From Opitutia bacterium (GTDB taxonomy: Bacteria > Verrucomicrobiota > Verrucomicrobiia > Opitutales > Opitutaceae), in NCBI GenBank assembly GCA_016187925.1, contig JACPIS010000001.1, forward strand, positions 186,001-250,000: DNA of 64,000 nucleotides, read 5' to 3'. Positions 23,272-30,753 of the stretch are shown here, piece after piece. The translations under genes and the position numbers were made by a program. The stretch's first letter is position 1, and each line of letters opens with the position of its first letter. The notes under the pieces are model-generated. The model was not told where the DNA came from, did not search any database, and worked only from the letters and a program-made list of their open reading frames with translations.

Positions 23272-24076
23272 GGTCGCCGCTACAGCAGGGGCGGAACAGC
23301 GAACCGCGCGGCGGCTGGTAGGTCGCAGTTGGGTCGAGCTTGTAGGTGTGGTCGTAACGATCGTGATGCCGCACCCAGGCCATGGTGCTGGCGAGACCGT
23401 CCTCATCGCGTCCCTTGGGTGTGAGATCCAGCCACTGGTAAGTGCCGAGCAACGGGTCGCAGCCGCGGGCGTAGGAAGAGTAGGTGTGGAAGACCGCGCC
23501 GGTGGCGTCGCGGGCAAACACACTGAGGCCGGGCAGCTCCTCGACCGGCAGGAGACCGGGCGGAAACGTCTGGTAGTTATAGGTGACGCGCCCGGCCTCC
23601 ATGTCCTCGCGCGTGAAGGACGTGTGGAAATCCGCATTGAAGCCGCTGCCGGCGTCGGAAACCCATTGGGATTTCCAGCCCATGCGGCGTTGGAAGGCCT
23701 CGATCTCCGGCCAGCTCGCCCGGGAGACGGCGGCAAACGCCGTGTCGCGCGCGCCCAGGTGGGGCAGTATGCCGTCGATGTGATCCAGCAGGAACGAGCA
23801 GCTGGGGCAGCCTTCCTCCCAGCCGGGACCGAACATGAAATGGTACACGATAAGCTGGCTGCGTTCCCCGAAAAGCGCGGCCAGCGGCTCCCGGCCGTCG
23901 GGCCCTTCGAAGACGTAGGGTTTGTCGATCTTGACCCAAGGCAACTGACGGCGCTCGGCGGAGAGCGCGTCGCGCTGATGGGCGAGGTCTTTTTCACGGG
24001 CAAGGAGCGCAGTGCGCGCGACCAGCCAGTCGGAACGGGAAACGATGCGGGGAGGAGAGGATGTTGGGGTGTTCAT
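23261..24076 (-). CDS. DUF899 family thioredoxin-like protein
   Basis: 271 residues. LPWVKIDKPYVFEGPDGREP, then FMFGPGWEEGCPSCSFLLDH with the CPSC motif, SWPEIEAFQRRMGWKSQWVS, NYQTFPPGLLPVEELPGLSV and FHTYSSYARGCDPLLGTYQW are the DUF899 family pattern, a thioredoxin-fold group usually next to sigma factors or DGPF genes. Role unknown; a CXXC redox function is plausible. The gene precedes the small CPLC membrane protein and has a class B ECF42-type promoter. Confidence 0.92.
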   Translation of the reverse strand: MNTPTSSPPRIVSRSDWLVARTALLAREKDLAHQRDALSAERRQLPWVKIDKPYVFEGPDGREPLAALFGERSQLIVYHFMFGPGWEEGCPSCSFLLDHIDGILPHLGARDTAFAAVSRASWPEIEAFQRRMGWKSQWVSDAGSGFNADFHTSFTREDMEAGRVTYNYQTFPPGLLPVEELPGLSVFARDATGAVFHTYSSYARGCDPLLGTYQWLDLTPKGRDEDGLASTMAWVRHHDRYDHTYKLDPTATYQPPRGSLFRPCCSGDHAS

Positions 24077-24096
24077 GCGTTGATGATGTCACCCGG

Positions 24097-24125
24097 ATGT
24101 CGAACCACCGGTCGCGATTTCGACG
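24097..24125 (-). promoter_or_regulatory. putative ECF42 promoter (class B) for DUF899
   Basis: On the minus strand CGTCGA (24125-24120), 17 bases ending in GTT, then CGACAT (24102-24097), 20 bases before the start codon. The same form stands before the second DGPF-ECF42 pair (25793-25765). Confidence 0.6.
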
Positions 24126-24180
24126 TTCTATCGCGTTTTTTTTGCCGAACCTTGCCCGATCCCTGGGCCACCCGGCGCGA

Positions 24181-25371
24181 CTACGACTCCACTTCCGCGA
24201 GCCGGCGCTCGAGAAAGCGTCGCTCCGCGCCGGTCTGCACGAGTTCGAGCGCGGCGCGATAGGAGGCCGCTGCTTCCGCCCGCCGGCCGAGCTGGCGCAG
24301 CAGGTCGGCCCGGGCCGCCGGAAGCAGATGGTAGCCGGGTAATGCGATGTGCGCCATCAACTGGAGGCCTTTCTCCGGTCCCTCGACCATGGAGACCGCG
24401 ACGGCGCGGTTGAGCGCGATGATCGGCGAAGGGTGGACGTGCGCCAGCATCGCGTAGAGCACGACGATCTGCCGCCAGTCGGTCTCGCGCGTCGACGGCG
24501 CCTGCGCGTGCACGGCGGCGATGGCGGCTTGCAGGGCGTACGGACCGGGTGGACCGGCGCGCAGCGTGGATTCCACCAGCGCCGCACCTTCGGCGATGCG
24601 GGCGTGATTCCAACGGGAGCGATCCTGTTCTTCCAACCGCAGCAGCGTGCCGTCGGGGGCGGTGCGGGTGGCGCGGCGCGCATCGGTGAGCAGCATGAGG
24701 GCGAGCAGGCCGCGTGCTTCGCGCTGGGCGGGCAGCAGGCCGGTCAGGTCGCGTCCCAGACGGATCGCCTCGTCGCAGAGTTCATCGCGTACAAGTTCCG
24801 GTCCGGCGCTGGTCGAATAGCCCTCGTTGAACACGAGGTAGATCACGGCCAGCACCGCGTGCAACCGCTCCTGCAGTGCGTCGTCGCCGGGCACTTCGTA
24901 GGGAATGCCGGCCAGCTTGATCTTGGCCTTCGCGCGGACGATGCGTTGCGCCAGCGTGGCCACGGGCAGCACGAAGGCCCGTGCGATTTCGTCCGTCGCG
25001 AGTCCGCAGACGGTGCGGAGGGTGAGGGCCACCTGCGCTTCGAGCGCCAGGGCGGGGTGGCAGCACGTGAAGATGAGGCGCAGCGTGTCTTCCGGCACCG
25101 GAGACATTTCCTCGGGCGTGGCGAGCGTGATCATCTGGCGGTGCTGCTCGGCGAGCGAGCGTCGCCGGATCTGGTCGATGGCCTTGTGGCGCGCCGTGGT
25201 GAGCAGCCAGCCGGCGGGGTTCGCCGGCACGCCGTGCACGGGCCATTGCGTGTGCGCCGCGACAAAGGCCTCCTGCAGGGAGTCCTCCGCGAGCGTGAAG
25301 TCCCGCACCGCGCGGATGAGACTCGCGAGGATGCGGCCATATTCGCGGCGGTGGAGCTCGCCCAGGTTCAC
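24181..25371 (-). CDS. ECF42-type RNA polymerase sigma factor with C-terminal TPR-like domain (copy 2)
   Basis: 396 residues. Sigma-2: FTLAEDSLQEAFVAAHTQWP, WLLTTARHKAIDQIRRRSL; sigma-4: LRLIFTCCHPALALEAQVAL, TDEIARAFVLPVATLAQRIV; then the DUF6596-type block LHAVLAVIYLVFNEGYSTSA, and the helical C-terminal part (PSPIIALNRAVAVSMVEGPE, LRQLGRRAEAAASYRAALEL). Same architecture as the gene at 13892 but clearly diverged. Its start overlaps the stop of the DGPF gene by 4 bases (ATGA), so the two are translationally coupled. Confidence 0.92.
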   Translation of the reverse strand: MNLGELHRREYGRILASLIRAVRDFTLAEDSLQEAFVAAHTQWPVHGVPANPAGWLLTTARHKAIDQIRRRSLAEQHRQMITLATPEEMSPVPEDTLRLIFTCCHPALALEAQVALTLRTVCGLATDEIARAFVLPVATLAQRIVRAKAKIKLAGIPYEVPGDDALQERLHAVLAVIYLVFNEGYSTSAGPELVRDELCDEAIRLGRDLTGLLPAQREARGLLALMLLTDARRATRTAPDGTLLRLEEQDRSRWNHARIAEGAALVESTLRAGPPGPYALQAAIAAVHAQAPSTRETDWRQIVVLYAMLAHVHPSPIIALNRAVAVSMVEGPEKGLQLMAHIALPGYHLLPAARADLLRQLGRRAEAAASYRAALELVQTGAERRFLERRLAEVES

Positions 25372-25742
25372 ACCAAGTCGGACCAGCGCCCGCCATCCGG
25401 GATCACGGGCCGCAGTTCCAGGGCAAAACCGGCGGGCAACGACGGGAAGTCCCGCGCCCGGGCAATGGCGGCATCGAGGTCGCGCGCCTCGAGCATGACG
25501 AAGCCGCCGAGGATCTCCTTGGTTTCGGCAAACGGGCCGTCGGTGAGCAGGAGCTTGCCGTCCTTTTCGCGCAGCGTCGTGGCGGTGGCTGTGGGCTGCA
25601 GGCGGGCGCAGTCGGAACAGCCGCCGGCCTGGGCCAGACGGTTATACCAAGCGCTGCACTCGTCGCGCAGCCGGTCCTGCTCGGTCGGGGGCAGGGCACT
25701 GAAGTCCGTCTCGTTGAAATAGACCAGCATCGCGTATTTCAT
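25368..25742 (-). CDS. DGPF/YCII-related domain protein (partner of ECF42 copy 2)
   Basis: 124 residues. MKYAMLVYFNETDFSALPPT and LLTDGPFAETKEILGGFVML mark the family; this is the common short form that starts MKYxxLxY. Overlaps the ECF42 start. The ATG at 25742 is chosen because a class B promoter lies 23-51 bases before it; an extension to 25802 would cross that promoter. Confidence 0.9.
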   Translation of the reverse strand: MKYAMLVYFNETDFSALPPTEQDRLRDECSAWYNRLAQAGGCSDCARLQPTATATTLREKDGKLLLTDGPFAETKEILGGFVMLEARDLDAAIARARDFPSLPAGFALELRPVIPDGGRWSDLV

Positions 25743-25764
25743 GTGTCGGGGAGTGGTTCGGAGT

Positions 25765-25793
25765 AAGTCGAACAGGATCGGGTCAAATCGACA
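25765..25793 (-). promoter_or_regulatory. putative ECF42 promoter (class B) for DGPF-ECF42 copy 2
   Basis: On the minus strand TGTCGA (25793-25788), 17 bases ending in TGTT, CGACTT (25770-25765). Matches the published ECF42 pattern as I recall it (TGTCGA and CGA/TC). Suggests autoregulation. Confidence 0.65.
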
Positions 25794-25830
25794 GTGAATC
25801 ATTCGCGGCGCGTTGTCAGCCCCGGCAAAT

Positions 25831-25857
25831 AAAAATCCCCGGGTGCTTCCCGGGGAT
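25831..25857 (-). terminator. rho-independent terminator after yjdM
   Basis: On the minus strand ATCCCCGGG (25857-25849), 5-base loop, CCCGGGGAT (25843-25835), then TTTTATTTG. It separates yjdM from the DGPF-ECF42 operon downstream. Confidence 0.85.
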
Positions 25858-25901
25858 GCGCGCGTTGCGGCGGATAGGCGGCCAGCCGTCGCCGGTGGGC
25901 C

Positions 25902-26225
25902 TCAGGCCTTCTTCACGAAGCAGGCCTTGAGCGCGATGCCGATGCCGTCGATCTTGCAGTCGATCTCGTGGTCGCCGTCGACAAGGCGGATGTTCTTGGC
26001 CTTCGAGCCGGCCTTCAGCACCTGCGAGCCGCCGAGCTTGAGGTCCTTGATGACGGTGATGCTGTCGCCGTCCACGAGCACGTTGCCGTGCGCATCCTTC
26101 ACGACCCGCACGGCCTCGGGGGCCTCCTCCTTGGGCCATTCGTGGCCGCAGGTGGCGCACTCCCAGTGATCGGAGTGGCTGATAACATCTTCCATGGTGC
26201 AGGCAGGACAGGTGGGTTTGGTCAT
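25902..26225 (-). CDS. yjdM: YjdM/PhnA zinc-ribbon protein
   Basis: 107 residues. A zinc ribbon (CPACTMED...CATCGHEWPKEE) is followed by the PhnA domain VVKDAHGNVLVDGDSITVIKD, GSKAKNIRLVDGDHEIDCKI and ACFVKKA. E. coli YjdM, once called PhnA, has the same layout; phosphonoacetate hydrolase is a different protein and that activity should not be inferred. A partial dead copy is at 22879-22989. Confidence 0.93.
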   Translation of the reverse strand: MTKPTCPACTMEDVISHSDHWECATCGHEWPKEEAPEAVRVVKDAHGNVLVDGDSITVIKDLKLGGSQVLKAGSKAKNIRLVDGDHEIDCKIDGIGIALKACFVKKA

Positions 26226-26323
26226 CGGGATCGTGTGGTTGGGAAAAGAGGCCTGAAACTGCCGTGCCCGCCTCGCCGGGGGCAAGCGAGTATTTGAAAA
26301 ATCCGCGGCCGCGCCGCGCGGCG

Positions 26324-27199
26324 TCAAAAGCGCACCGTCGCCGTCACCGGGAAGTGGTCGCTCGGCGTCTGGCCGTTCTCCTCGTAAGTGACGACGGCGG
26401 CGCGCTCCACGGCCGCCGGCCGGCGCGCGAGAATCCAGTCGATGCGTTCGCGGTGGTGCTTCGGCGGTTCGTAATTCTGGAAGGAGTTGAAGTCTTCGTT
26501 CTCGCGCGCGGGCGCGGCGAACCAGGTGTCGGTGAGGCCGGCCTCCTGCGTGAGGCGCGTGTAGGCCACGCTGGCTCCGCCGAAGCAGTTGAAATCCCCC
26601 ACGAGCAGCAGCGGCACGGTCTGGTCGCCGGCTGCGATGCGGTCGCGTATCAGCGCGGCGGCCTGCTGGCGCGCCGGCTCGGATTGGTGGTCGAGATGGG
26701 TGTTCCAAAAGATGAACTCTCGCCCCGTGGCGCGCTCGCGGAAGCGCACCCACGTGGCCATGCGCGGGATCTGGTTGCCCCAGGATTTCGAAGCGATGAC
26801 CTCCGGCGTGTCGGACAGCCAGAAGTGATCGTAAGCCACGGGTTCGAAGCGGTCGCGGCGGTAGAACACCGCCATGAACTCGCCGCGGCTGCCGCCCTCG
26901 CGCCCGAGGCCGATCCAATCATAGACCGGCAGGTCGGCGGCGAGATCGCGCAGTTGATAGTAGACGCCTTCCTGCGTACCGATGACGTCCGGCGCCTCGC
27001 GTTCGACGAGGTGTTTCATGATCGGCCGGCGTTCCGGCCACGCATGCGGCGGCTGCAGGCTGGCGAAGCGCAGGTTGAACGTCATCACGCGCAGGGTGAG
27101 CGCGGGCGCGGCCGGCGTTTCCGCGGCACGGGTGATTATCAGGCAGACGGCGCAAGCAATCAGCCCGACAGCGAGGCGAAGCGGAGAGGTGTGGCGCAT
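26324..27199 (-). CDS. secreted endonuclease/exonuclease/phosphatase family protein
   Basis: 291 residues with signal peptide (HTSPLRLAVGLIACAVCLII). VMTFNLRFAS (Asn ligand), VIGTQEGVYYQL (catalytic Glu), FIFWNTHLDHQSEPARQQAA, LLLVGDFNCFG (Asp and Asn), RIDWILARR and PSDHFPVTATVRF (Asp-His) are the full EEP motif series. Secreted members cleave nucleic acids or act as phosphodiesterases on lipids; specificity is not clear. ATG at 27199. Confidence 0.9.
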   Translation of the reverse strand: MRHTSPLRLAVGLIACAVCLIITRAAETPAAPALTLRVMTFNLRFASLQPPHAWPERRPIMKHLVEREAPDVIGTQEGVYYQLRDLAADLPVYDWIGLGREGGSRGEFMAVFYRRDRFEPVAYDHFWLSDTPEVIASKSWGNQIPRMATWVRFRERATGREFIFWNTHLDHQSEPARQQAAALIRDRIAAGDQTVPLLLVGDFNCFGGASVAYTRLTQEAGLTDTWFAAPARENEDFNSFQNYEPPKHHRERIDWILARRPAAVERAAVVTYEENGQTPSDHFPVTATVRF

Positions 27200-27274
27200 T
27201 CCAGCGTTTTGCCCCGGGGTGGCGCGGAAATCCATGCAAAAGGAGAGGCCGGGAGAAGAGCGCACTCGTGTCTC

Positions 27275-27292
27275 CTGACATAATGCTGTCAG
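27275..27292. promoter_or_regulatory. CTGACA-N6-TGTCAG palindrome
   Basis: CTGACA-TAATGC-TGTCAG, a perfect 6-base inverted repeat, lies in the divergent gap between the EEP gene (27199) and the SnoaL-like gene (27348). Operator-like. Confidence 0.45.
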
Positions 27293-27347
27293 TGCGGCCT
27301 GCTAGAGTGAAAATATTCCGCGGATATCCGCACAAAAAATCAAAACC

Positions 27348-27707
27348 ATGACTATTCAAGAAATCGCCCAACACCTGGTCGCCCATTGCCGCAAAGCCAA
27401 CTTTGAGGCTGCGCAAAAAGAACTCTACGCCGCCGACGCAATCAGCATCGAGCCCTACGCCACGCCGGCCTTCGACAAGGAGACGAAGGGCCTGGCCGCC
27501 ATCATCGCGAAGGGCCACAAATTCAACGCCATGATCGAGACCATGCACTCGCTCACCGTCTCCGAACCGCTGGTCGCGGGCAGTTCGTTTGCCTGCACCA
27601 TGCAACTGGACGTGACCATGAAAGGGCAGGGGAGAATGAACATGACGGAGCTGTGCGTCTATCAGGTGAAAGACGGGAAGGTCGTCTCCGAGCAGTTTTA
27701 CCAGTGA
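27348..27707 (+). CDS. SnoaL-like/NTF2-fold protein
   Basis: 119 residues. MTIQEIAQHLVAHCRKANFE, AQKELYAADAISIEPYATPA and MNMTELCVYQVKDGKVVSEQ fit the cone-shaped NTF2/SnoaL_4 fold. Such proteins bind small ligands or act as isomerases; no catalytic residues can be assigned. Single gene with its own terminator and a palindrome upstream. Confidence 0.82.
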   Translation: MTIQEIAQHLVAHCRKANFEAAQKELYAADAISIEPYATPAFDKETKGLAAIIAKGHKFNAMIETMHSLTVSEPLVAGSSFACTMQLDVTMKGQGRMNMTELCVYQVKDGKVVSEQFYQ

Positions 27708-27741
27708 GGTAGATTCTCAGACGTTGCCGGACGCTTCGCCG

Positions 27742-27774
27742 GGACCGCTCCGCTCAGGGGCGGTCCGGCTTTTT
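27742..27774 (+). terminator. rho-independent terminator
   Basis: GGACCGCTCC, short loop, GGGGCGGTCC (ending 27766), then GGCTTTTTG. Terminates the SnoaL-like gene and overlaps the last codon of the convergent lipoprotein gene. Confidence 0.8.
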
Positions 27775-28239
27775 GTTAAAAATGCCCTCGTCGCCCAGCA
27801 GCTTGGGGTTGTCGGCATTTTGCCGGACGAATTGCTCCACCCCGGCCTGATCTTTGGCTGCCGCCAGGACGAGCTTTGCGTTCACGGTCCTCAAGGCCAG
27901 CCGGGTCCCCTCGGTGGAGAGTTGGTACTGCACATAGACGTACCGGCCCGGGACGGGGTTCAGATCCTGCACGCTGAGGAGTGCGAACCCGTCCAAATCG
28001 GAGTGCTGCGCCCGGTACAGATCGCCATTGTAGGAAACGATGTAGGTGGAATCATCCAGCTTCCGGACGTTCATCTGCTCGGGTTTCTGATCCTTGTCTT
28101 CCTGGCAAGTCCAGTTGCCCAGGAGCCGTTCATCGACCGGTCGGGTCGGTTTGGCCGTCAGGGGAAAATCAAAATCGCAACCGGACAAGAGCAAGGCAGC
28201 GAGAGCGCCGAGTGCAGGAGCAATCAGTCGGAGGTTCAT
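27754..28239 (-). CDS. lipoprotein of unknown function
   Basis: 161 residues. The lipobox LLLSGC at about residues 16-21 predicts lipid attachment at Cys21. The mature part (DERLLGNWTCQE, DSTYIVSYNGDLYRAQHSDL, GRYVYVQYQLSTEGTRLALR) resembles small lipocalin-like beta proteins with a GxW start, but no family is certain. Convergent with the SnoaL-like gene. Confidence 0.7.
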   Translation of the reverse strand: MNLRLIAPALGALAALLLSGCDFDFPLTAKPTRPVDERLLGNWTCQEDKDQKPEQMNVRKLDDSTYIVSYNGDLYRAQHSDLDGFALLSVQDLNPVPGRYVYVQYQLSTEGTRLALRTVNAKLVLAAAKDQAGVEQFVRQNADNPKLLGDEGIFNKKPDRP

Positions 28240-28370
28240 CGGGATATTCTACACCCGTACGTGCCGGATGCTCGGCATATCTTGCGGTGACTTTCGCCGG
28301 GAACGCTCCGGTTGCGTGCAAGGACACAGTCGGGGCGTGACCTTTGGCTGGGAACCTATTGGGTCGCGGG

Positions 28371-29087
28371 ATGAGCTCCGGATTTACCGCTGACGAAGAA
28401 GACCTGTATTTCGATACGGTCGAGGCGGTGCAGCGGCGGCTGCGCAAGACGCGCAATCCGGCGGACCTGCTCGCGGTGATCCGGGAGGCCTTCAAGGGCT
28501 TCGAGCGCGCCTTTGCCTCGGCGCCCGTGGCGGCGCGGGCCGCGGTCGCCTGCCGCGCCGGCTGCGGCACGTGCTGCCACAACGAGGTGGCCGTGCAGGC
28601 GCACGAGGTGCTCATCGCCGCCGAATACGTGCAGACGCACTTTTCGCCCGCGGATCTCGAGGCGCTCGTCGCCCGCGCAGCGGCGCATCGCACGGCCTAC
28701 GCGGCGCGGCTGGTCGATCCGGCATGGGTCTGGCCGAAGACGCCGTGCGTGCTGCTGCGCGAGGGCAGTTGCTCGATCTACGAGGGACGCCCCGGCATCT
28801 GCCGCGCCTACCACAGCAACAGCCTCGCGGGCTGCATCACGAATCTCGCCGCCGGCCACGAGCAGGTGGACGTAAAGATCCGCGGCCTGCGCGGACGGAT
28901 GTTCGCCGTCATGCTCGGCATCGATCAGGCGGCCGAGGCGGCGGGCTTCGATGAGCACGCGTACGATTTGGGCTCTGCCTTGCACGAGGCCCTCACGAAC
29001 AGCCAATGCGCCATCCGCTGGATGCGGCGCGAGCCGGCCTTCCCGGCGGACTGCCGTGAGGATATGGACGGGCACGCGCCGGCGTGA
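28371..29087 (+). CDS. YkgJ family cysteine-cluster protein
   Basis: 238 residues. CRAGCGTCCHNEVAVQAHEV has the CXXXCXXCC cluster and GSCSIYEGRPGICRAYHSNS the second cysteine pair; together they are the YkgJ (putative zinc or iron cluster) signature. Helices flank them. Function unknown. ATG at 28371 chosen over TTG 28344. Confidence 0.88.
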   Translation: MSSGFTADEEDLYFDTVEAVQRRLRKTRNPADLLAVIREAFKGFERAFASAPVAARAAVACRAGCGTCCHNEVAVQAHEVLIAAEYVQTHFSPADLEALVARAAAHRTAYAARLVDPAWVWPKTPCVLLREGSCSIYEGRPGICRAYHSNSLAGCITNLAAGHEQVDVKIRGLRGRMFAVMLGIDQAAEAAGFDEHAYDLGSALHEALTNSQCAIRWMRREPAFPADCREDMDGHAPA

Positions 29088-29214
29088 GCGAAGGTTCGTT
29101 TGGCCCGTGAATCGGCCACCATTCTCATCGGCATCGTCGAGTGACCCACGACCGCGCAAAGATTCAGCAAGATAACCCGCACGGCGGAGCGCGGCCTGGC
29201 AGCGAGCAAAAGGG

Positions 29215-29240
29215 AAGGGGCGGACCGGAGTCCGCCCCTT
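29215..29240. terminator. bidirectional terminator hairpin
   Basis: AAGGGGCGGAC, tetraloop CGGA, GTCCGCCCCTT: a perfect 11-base stem between the convergent YkgJ gene (stop 29087) and methyltransferase (stop 29296). On the minus strand CCCTTTTG follows. Confidence 0.65.
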
Positions 29241-29295
29241 GCATGCTTTCGTGCCTTTTGCCTCCTCTCCGGAGCAAAAGTCGTCGTCGCCGGGT

Positions 29296-30159
29296 TCAGC
29301 GATAAACCGTCACGCGCAGATAAGTCGCGGTGATGGCGGTGCCGCCGGCGACGGTTTTGCTCTGGGATTTTGCCAAATCGAGCAACTGGCGGTGCAGGTC
29401 ATCGGCTTTCCCGTTCTTCTGCGCGGCCTCGTAGGCGTTCATCGTCGGTCCGTAAAACCGTCGGAACGTCTCGATGAAGTGCTCGGAAGGGCCGTTGACG
29501 ATGAAGGTGAACGTGTCCTTGGCGAAAGTGATCTGTTCCTTGGGCACGCCGGCGAGGGCGAAGCGTTCGACGATGTGCGTCTCCACGCCCCAGGTCATCG
29601 GGCTGATGAAGCCCTCGGGCGGAGGCGGGGTGAACGACGAGCTGATTTTCAGCAACTGGGAGACGAAGGAGGTCGGATCGTTGGGAATCCAATTGCCCAT
29701 CACGATGCGGCCGCCGGGCTTGGTCACGCGGACCATCTCCTTGGCCGCGTCGAAGGGCCGGGGGGCGAACATGGCGCCAAACATCGACAGCGTCAGGTCG
29801 AACGAGTGATCGTCGATTCCCTGCAGGTTGCAGGCGTCGCCCTCCTCGAAACGCAGCCGGCTGAGACCGAGCTCGGCGAGGCGCTGCCGGCCGGCGGCAA
29901 CGAGGTTCCGGGCGATGTCGACGCCGGTGACATCCGCTCCGAGCAGTGCCAGCGGTACGGCCGTAGTGCCGTCACCGCAGCCCAGGTCGAGCGCGCGCAA
30001 CGGCGGCTTCACCCCGAGCGATTGGACGACGGCGTGGCCGGATTCGCGCATCAGGGCGGCGATCGCGGTGAAATCGCCTTTTTCCCAAAGCGCTTGATTC
30101 GGGTTCGTGGTGGTTTGAGGCGTGCTGCTGTCGCGCGCCGTGCGTGGTGATGACAACAT
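29296..30159 (-). CDS. class I SAM-dependent methyltransferase
   Basis: 287 residues. LRALDLGCGDGTTAVPLALL is SAM motif I, VTGVDIARNLVAAGRQRLAE motif II, FDLTLSMFGAMFAPRPFDAA and GGRIVMGNWIPNDPTSF follow. The region ISSSFTPPPPEGFISPMTWG is typical of the SAM methyltransferases annotated near HxlR regulators. Likely acts on a small molecule. ATG at 30159. Shares an upstream element with the tautomerase gene (see 30275 and 30677). Confidence 0.9.
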   Translation of the reverse strand: MLSSPRTARDSSTPQTTTNPNQALWEKGDFTAIAALMRESGHAVVQSLGVKPPLRALDLGCGDGTTAVPLALLGADVTGVDIARNLVAAGRQRLAELGLSRLRFEEGDACNLQGIDDHSFDLTLSMFGAMFAPRPFDAAKEMVRVTKPGGRIVMGNWIPNDPTSFVSQLLKISSSFTPPPPEGFISPMTWGVETHIVERFALAGVPKEQITFAKDTFTFIVNGPSEHFIETFRRFYGPTMNAYEAAQKNGKADDLHRQLLDLAKSQSKTVAGGTAITATYLRVTVYR

Positions 30160-30274
30160 GATTTTCGTGGGTTGGTGGTTAGTGGTGAGGGGCGGGATGC
30201 TGATGAGGCCTCCCGCGCCTGTCCGTTCGTGGAACGTAACAGTTTGGCTGAGGTCCGGTGGCTGGAGGCGGGAG

Positions 30275-30319
30275 TCTAGATATTTCCCGGGCCGACGACT
30301 ACGACATAGAATGTAGCAA
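30275..30319 (-). promoter_or_regulatory. shared upstream element, methyltransferase copy
   Basis: TCTAG at 30275-30279 and ACGACATAGAATGTAGCAA at 30301-30319, with 21 bases between them. The same two blocks with the same spacing are at 30677-30721. Lies 116-160 bases upstream of the methyltransferase start. Probable promoter or operator. Confidence 0.6.
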
Positions 30320-30395
30320 ACGGCGGAGGGGGCGGGGGCTTCGGTTGGAGGACGGCAGGCGGTGCTCCCTGCCATCCTCCGGACTCGAAGCCTGG

Positions 30396-30617
30396 TCAGG
30401 CGCCGCCCTGTTTCATGCGGGCGATGTCCTGAAGGGTGAGCGGGTGGCCGCCGATGCCCCAAAGACCTTCCTTGACTTCGTTGAGCTTCACCCAGGTCAC
30501 GCTGCGAAACGGTTCGCCTTCGATGGCGACCATGACGTTGGTGATGTTGGCGATGATCTGCTTCTTCTGTTCGGGAGTGAATACGTTCTCCAGAACCTCT
30601 ACTTGGACGAGTGGCAT
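30396..30617 (-). CDS. 4-oxalocrotonate tautomerase family protein
   Basis: 73 residues, with the N-terminal Pro after Met (MPLVQVEVLENVFTPEQKKQ) that serves as the catalytic base in this family, and the EGEPFRSVTWVKLNEV strand region. Small isomerase of enol/keto tautomers. Lies between the methyltransferase and the HxlR regulator; shares its upstream element with the methyltransferase. Confidence 0.88.
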   Translation of the reverse strand: MPLVQVEVLENVFTPEQKKQIIANITNVMVAIEGEPFRSVTWVKLNEVKEGLWGIGGHPLTLQDIARMKQGGA

Positions 30618-30676
30618 GGTGGTATTGGCGTTGTGGGTTGTTGATGGTGGGAGCCGCCTCCCGGTTGCCCGCGCAC

Positions 30677-30721
30677 TCTAGCCAGTTAGGGTATTGCCAT
30701 CCACGACACAGAATGTAGCAA
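30677..30721. promoter_or_regulatory. shared upstream element, tautomerase/HxlR copy
   Basis: TCTAG at 30677-30681 and ACGACACAGAATGTAGCAA at 30703-30721 (18 of 19 identical to the 30301 copy). Sits in the divergent gap between the tautomerase (start 30617) and hxlR-like gene (start 30754). Candidate HxlR operator. A TCTAGCCAGTTAGGGTATT part is also similar to 19757-19775. Confidence 0.6.
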
Positions 30722-30753
30722 CCGACCGCTGCCTCCGTTCGGAGCATCCACGC

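Noticed and set aside
25831-25857. Possible repeat of the GGTAGGG family
   Set aside because: The CCCCGGG stem is followed by a T-run on the minus strand and lies after yjdM, so it is a plain terminator.
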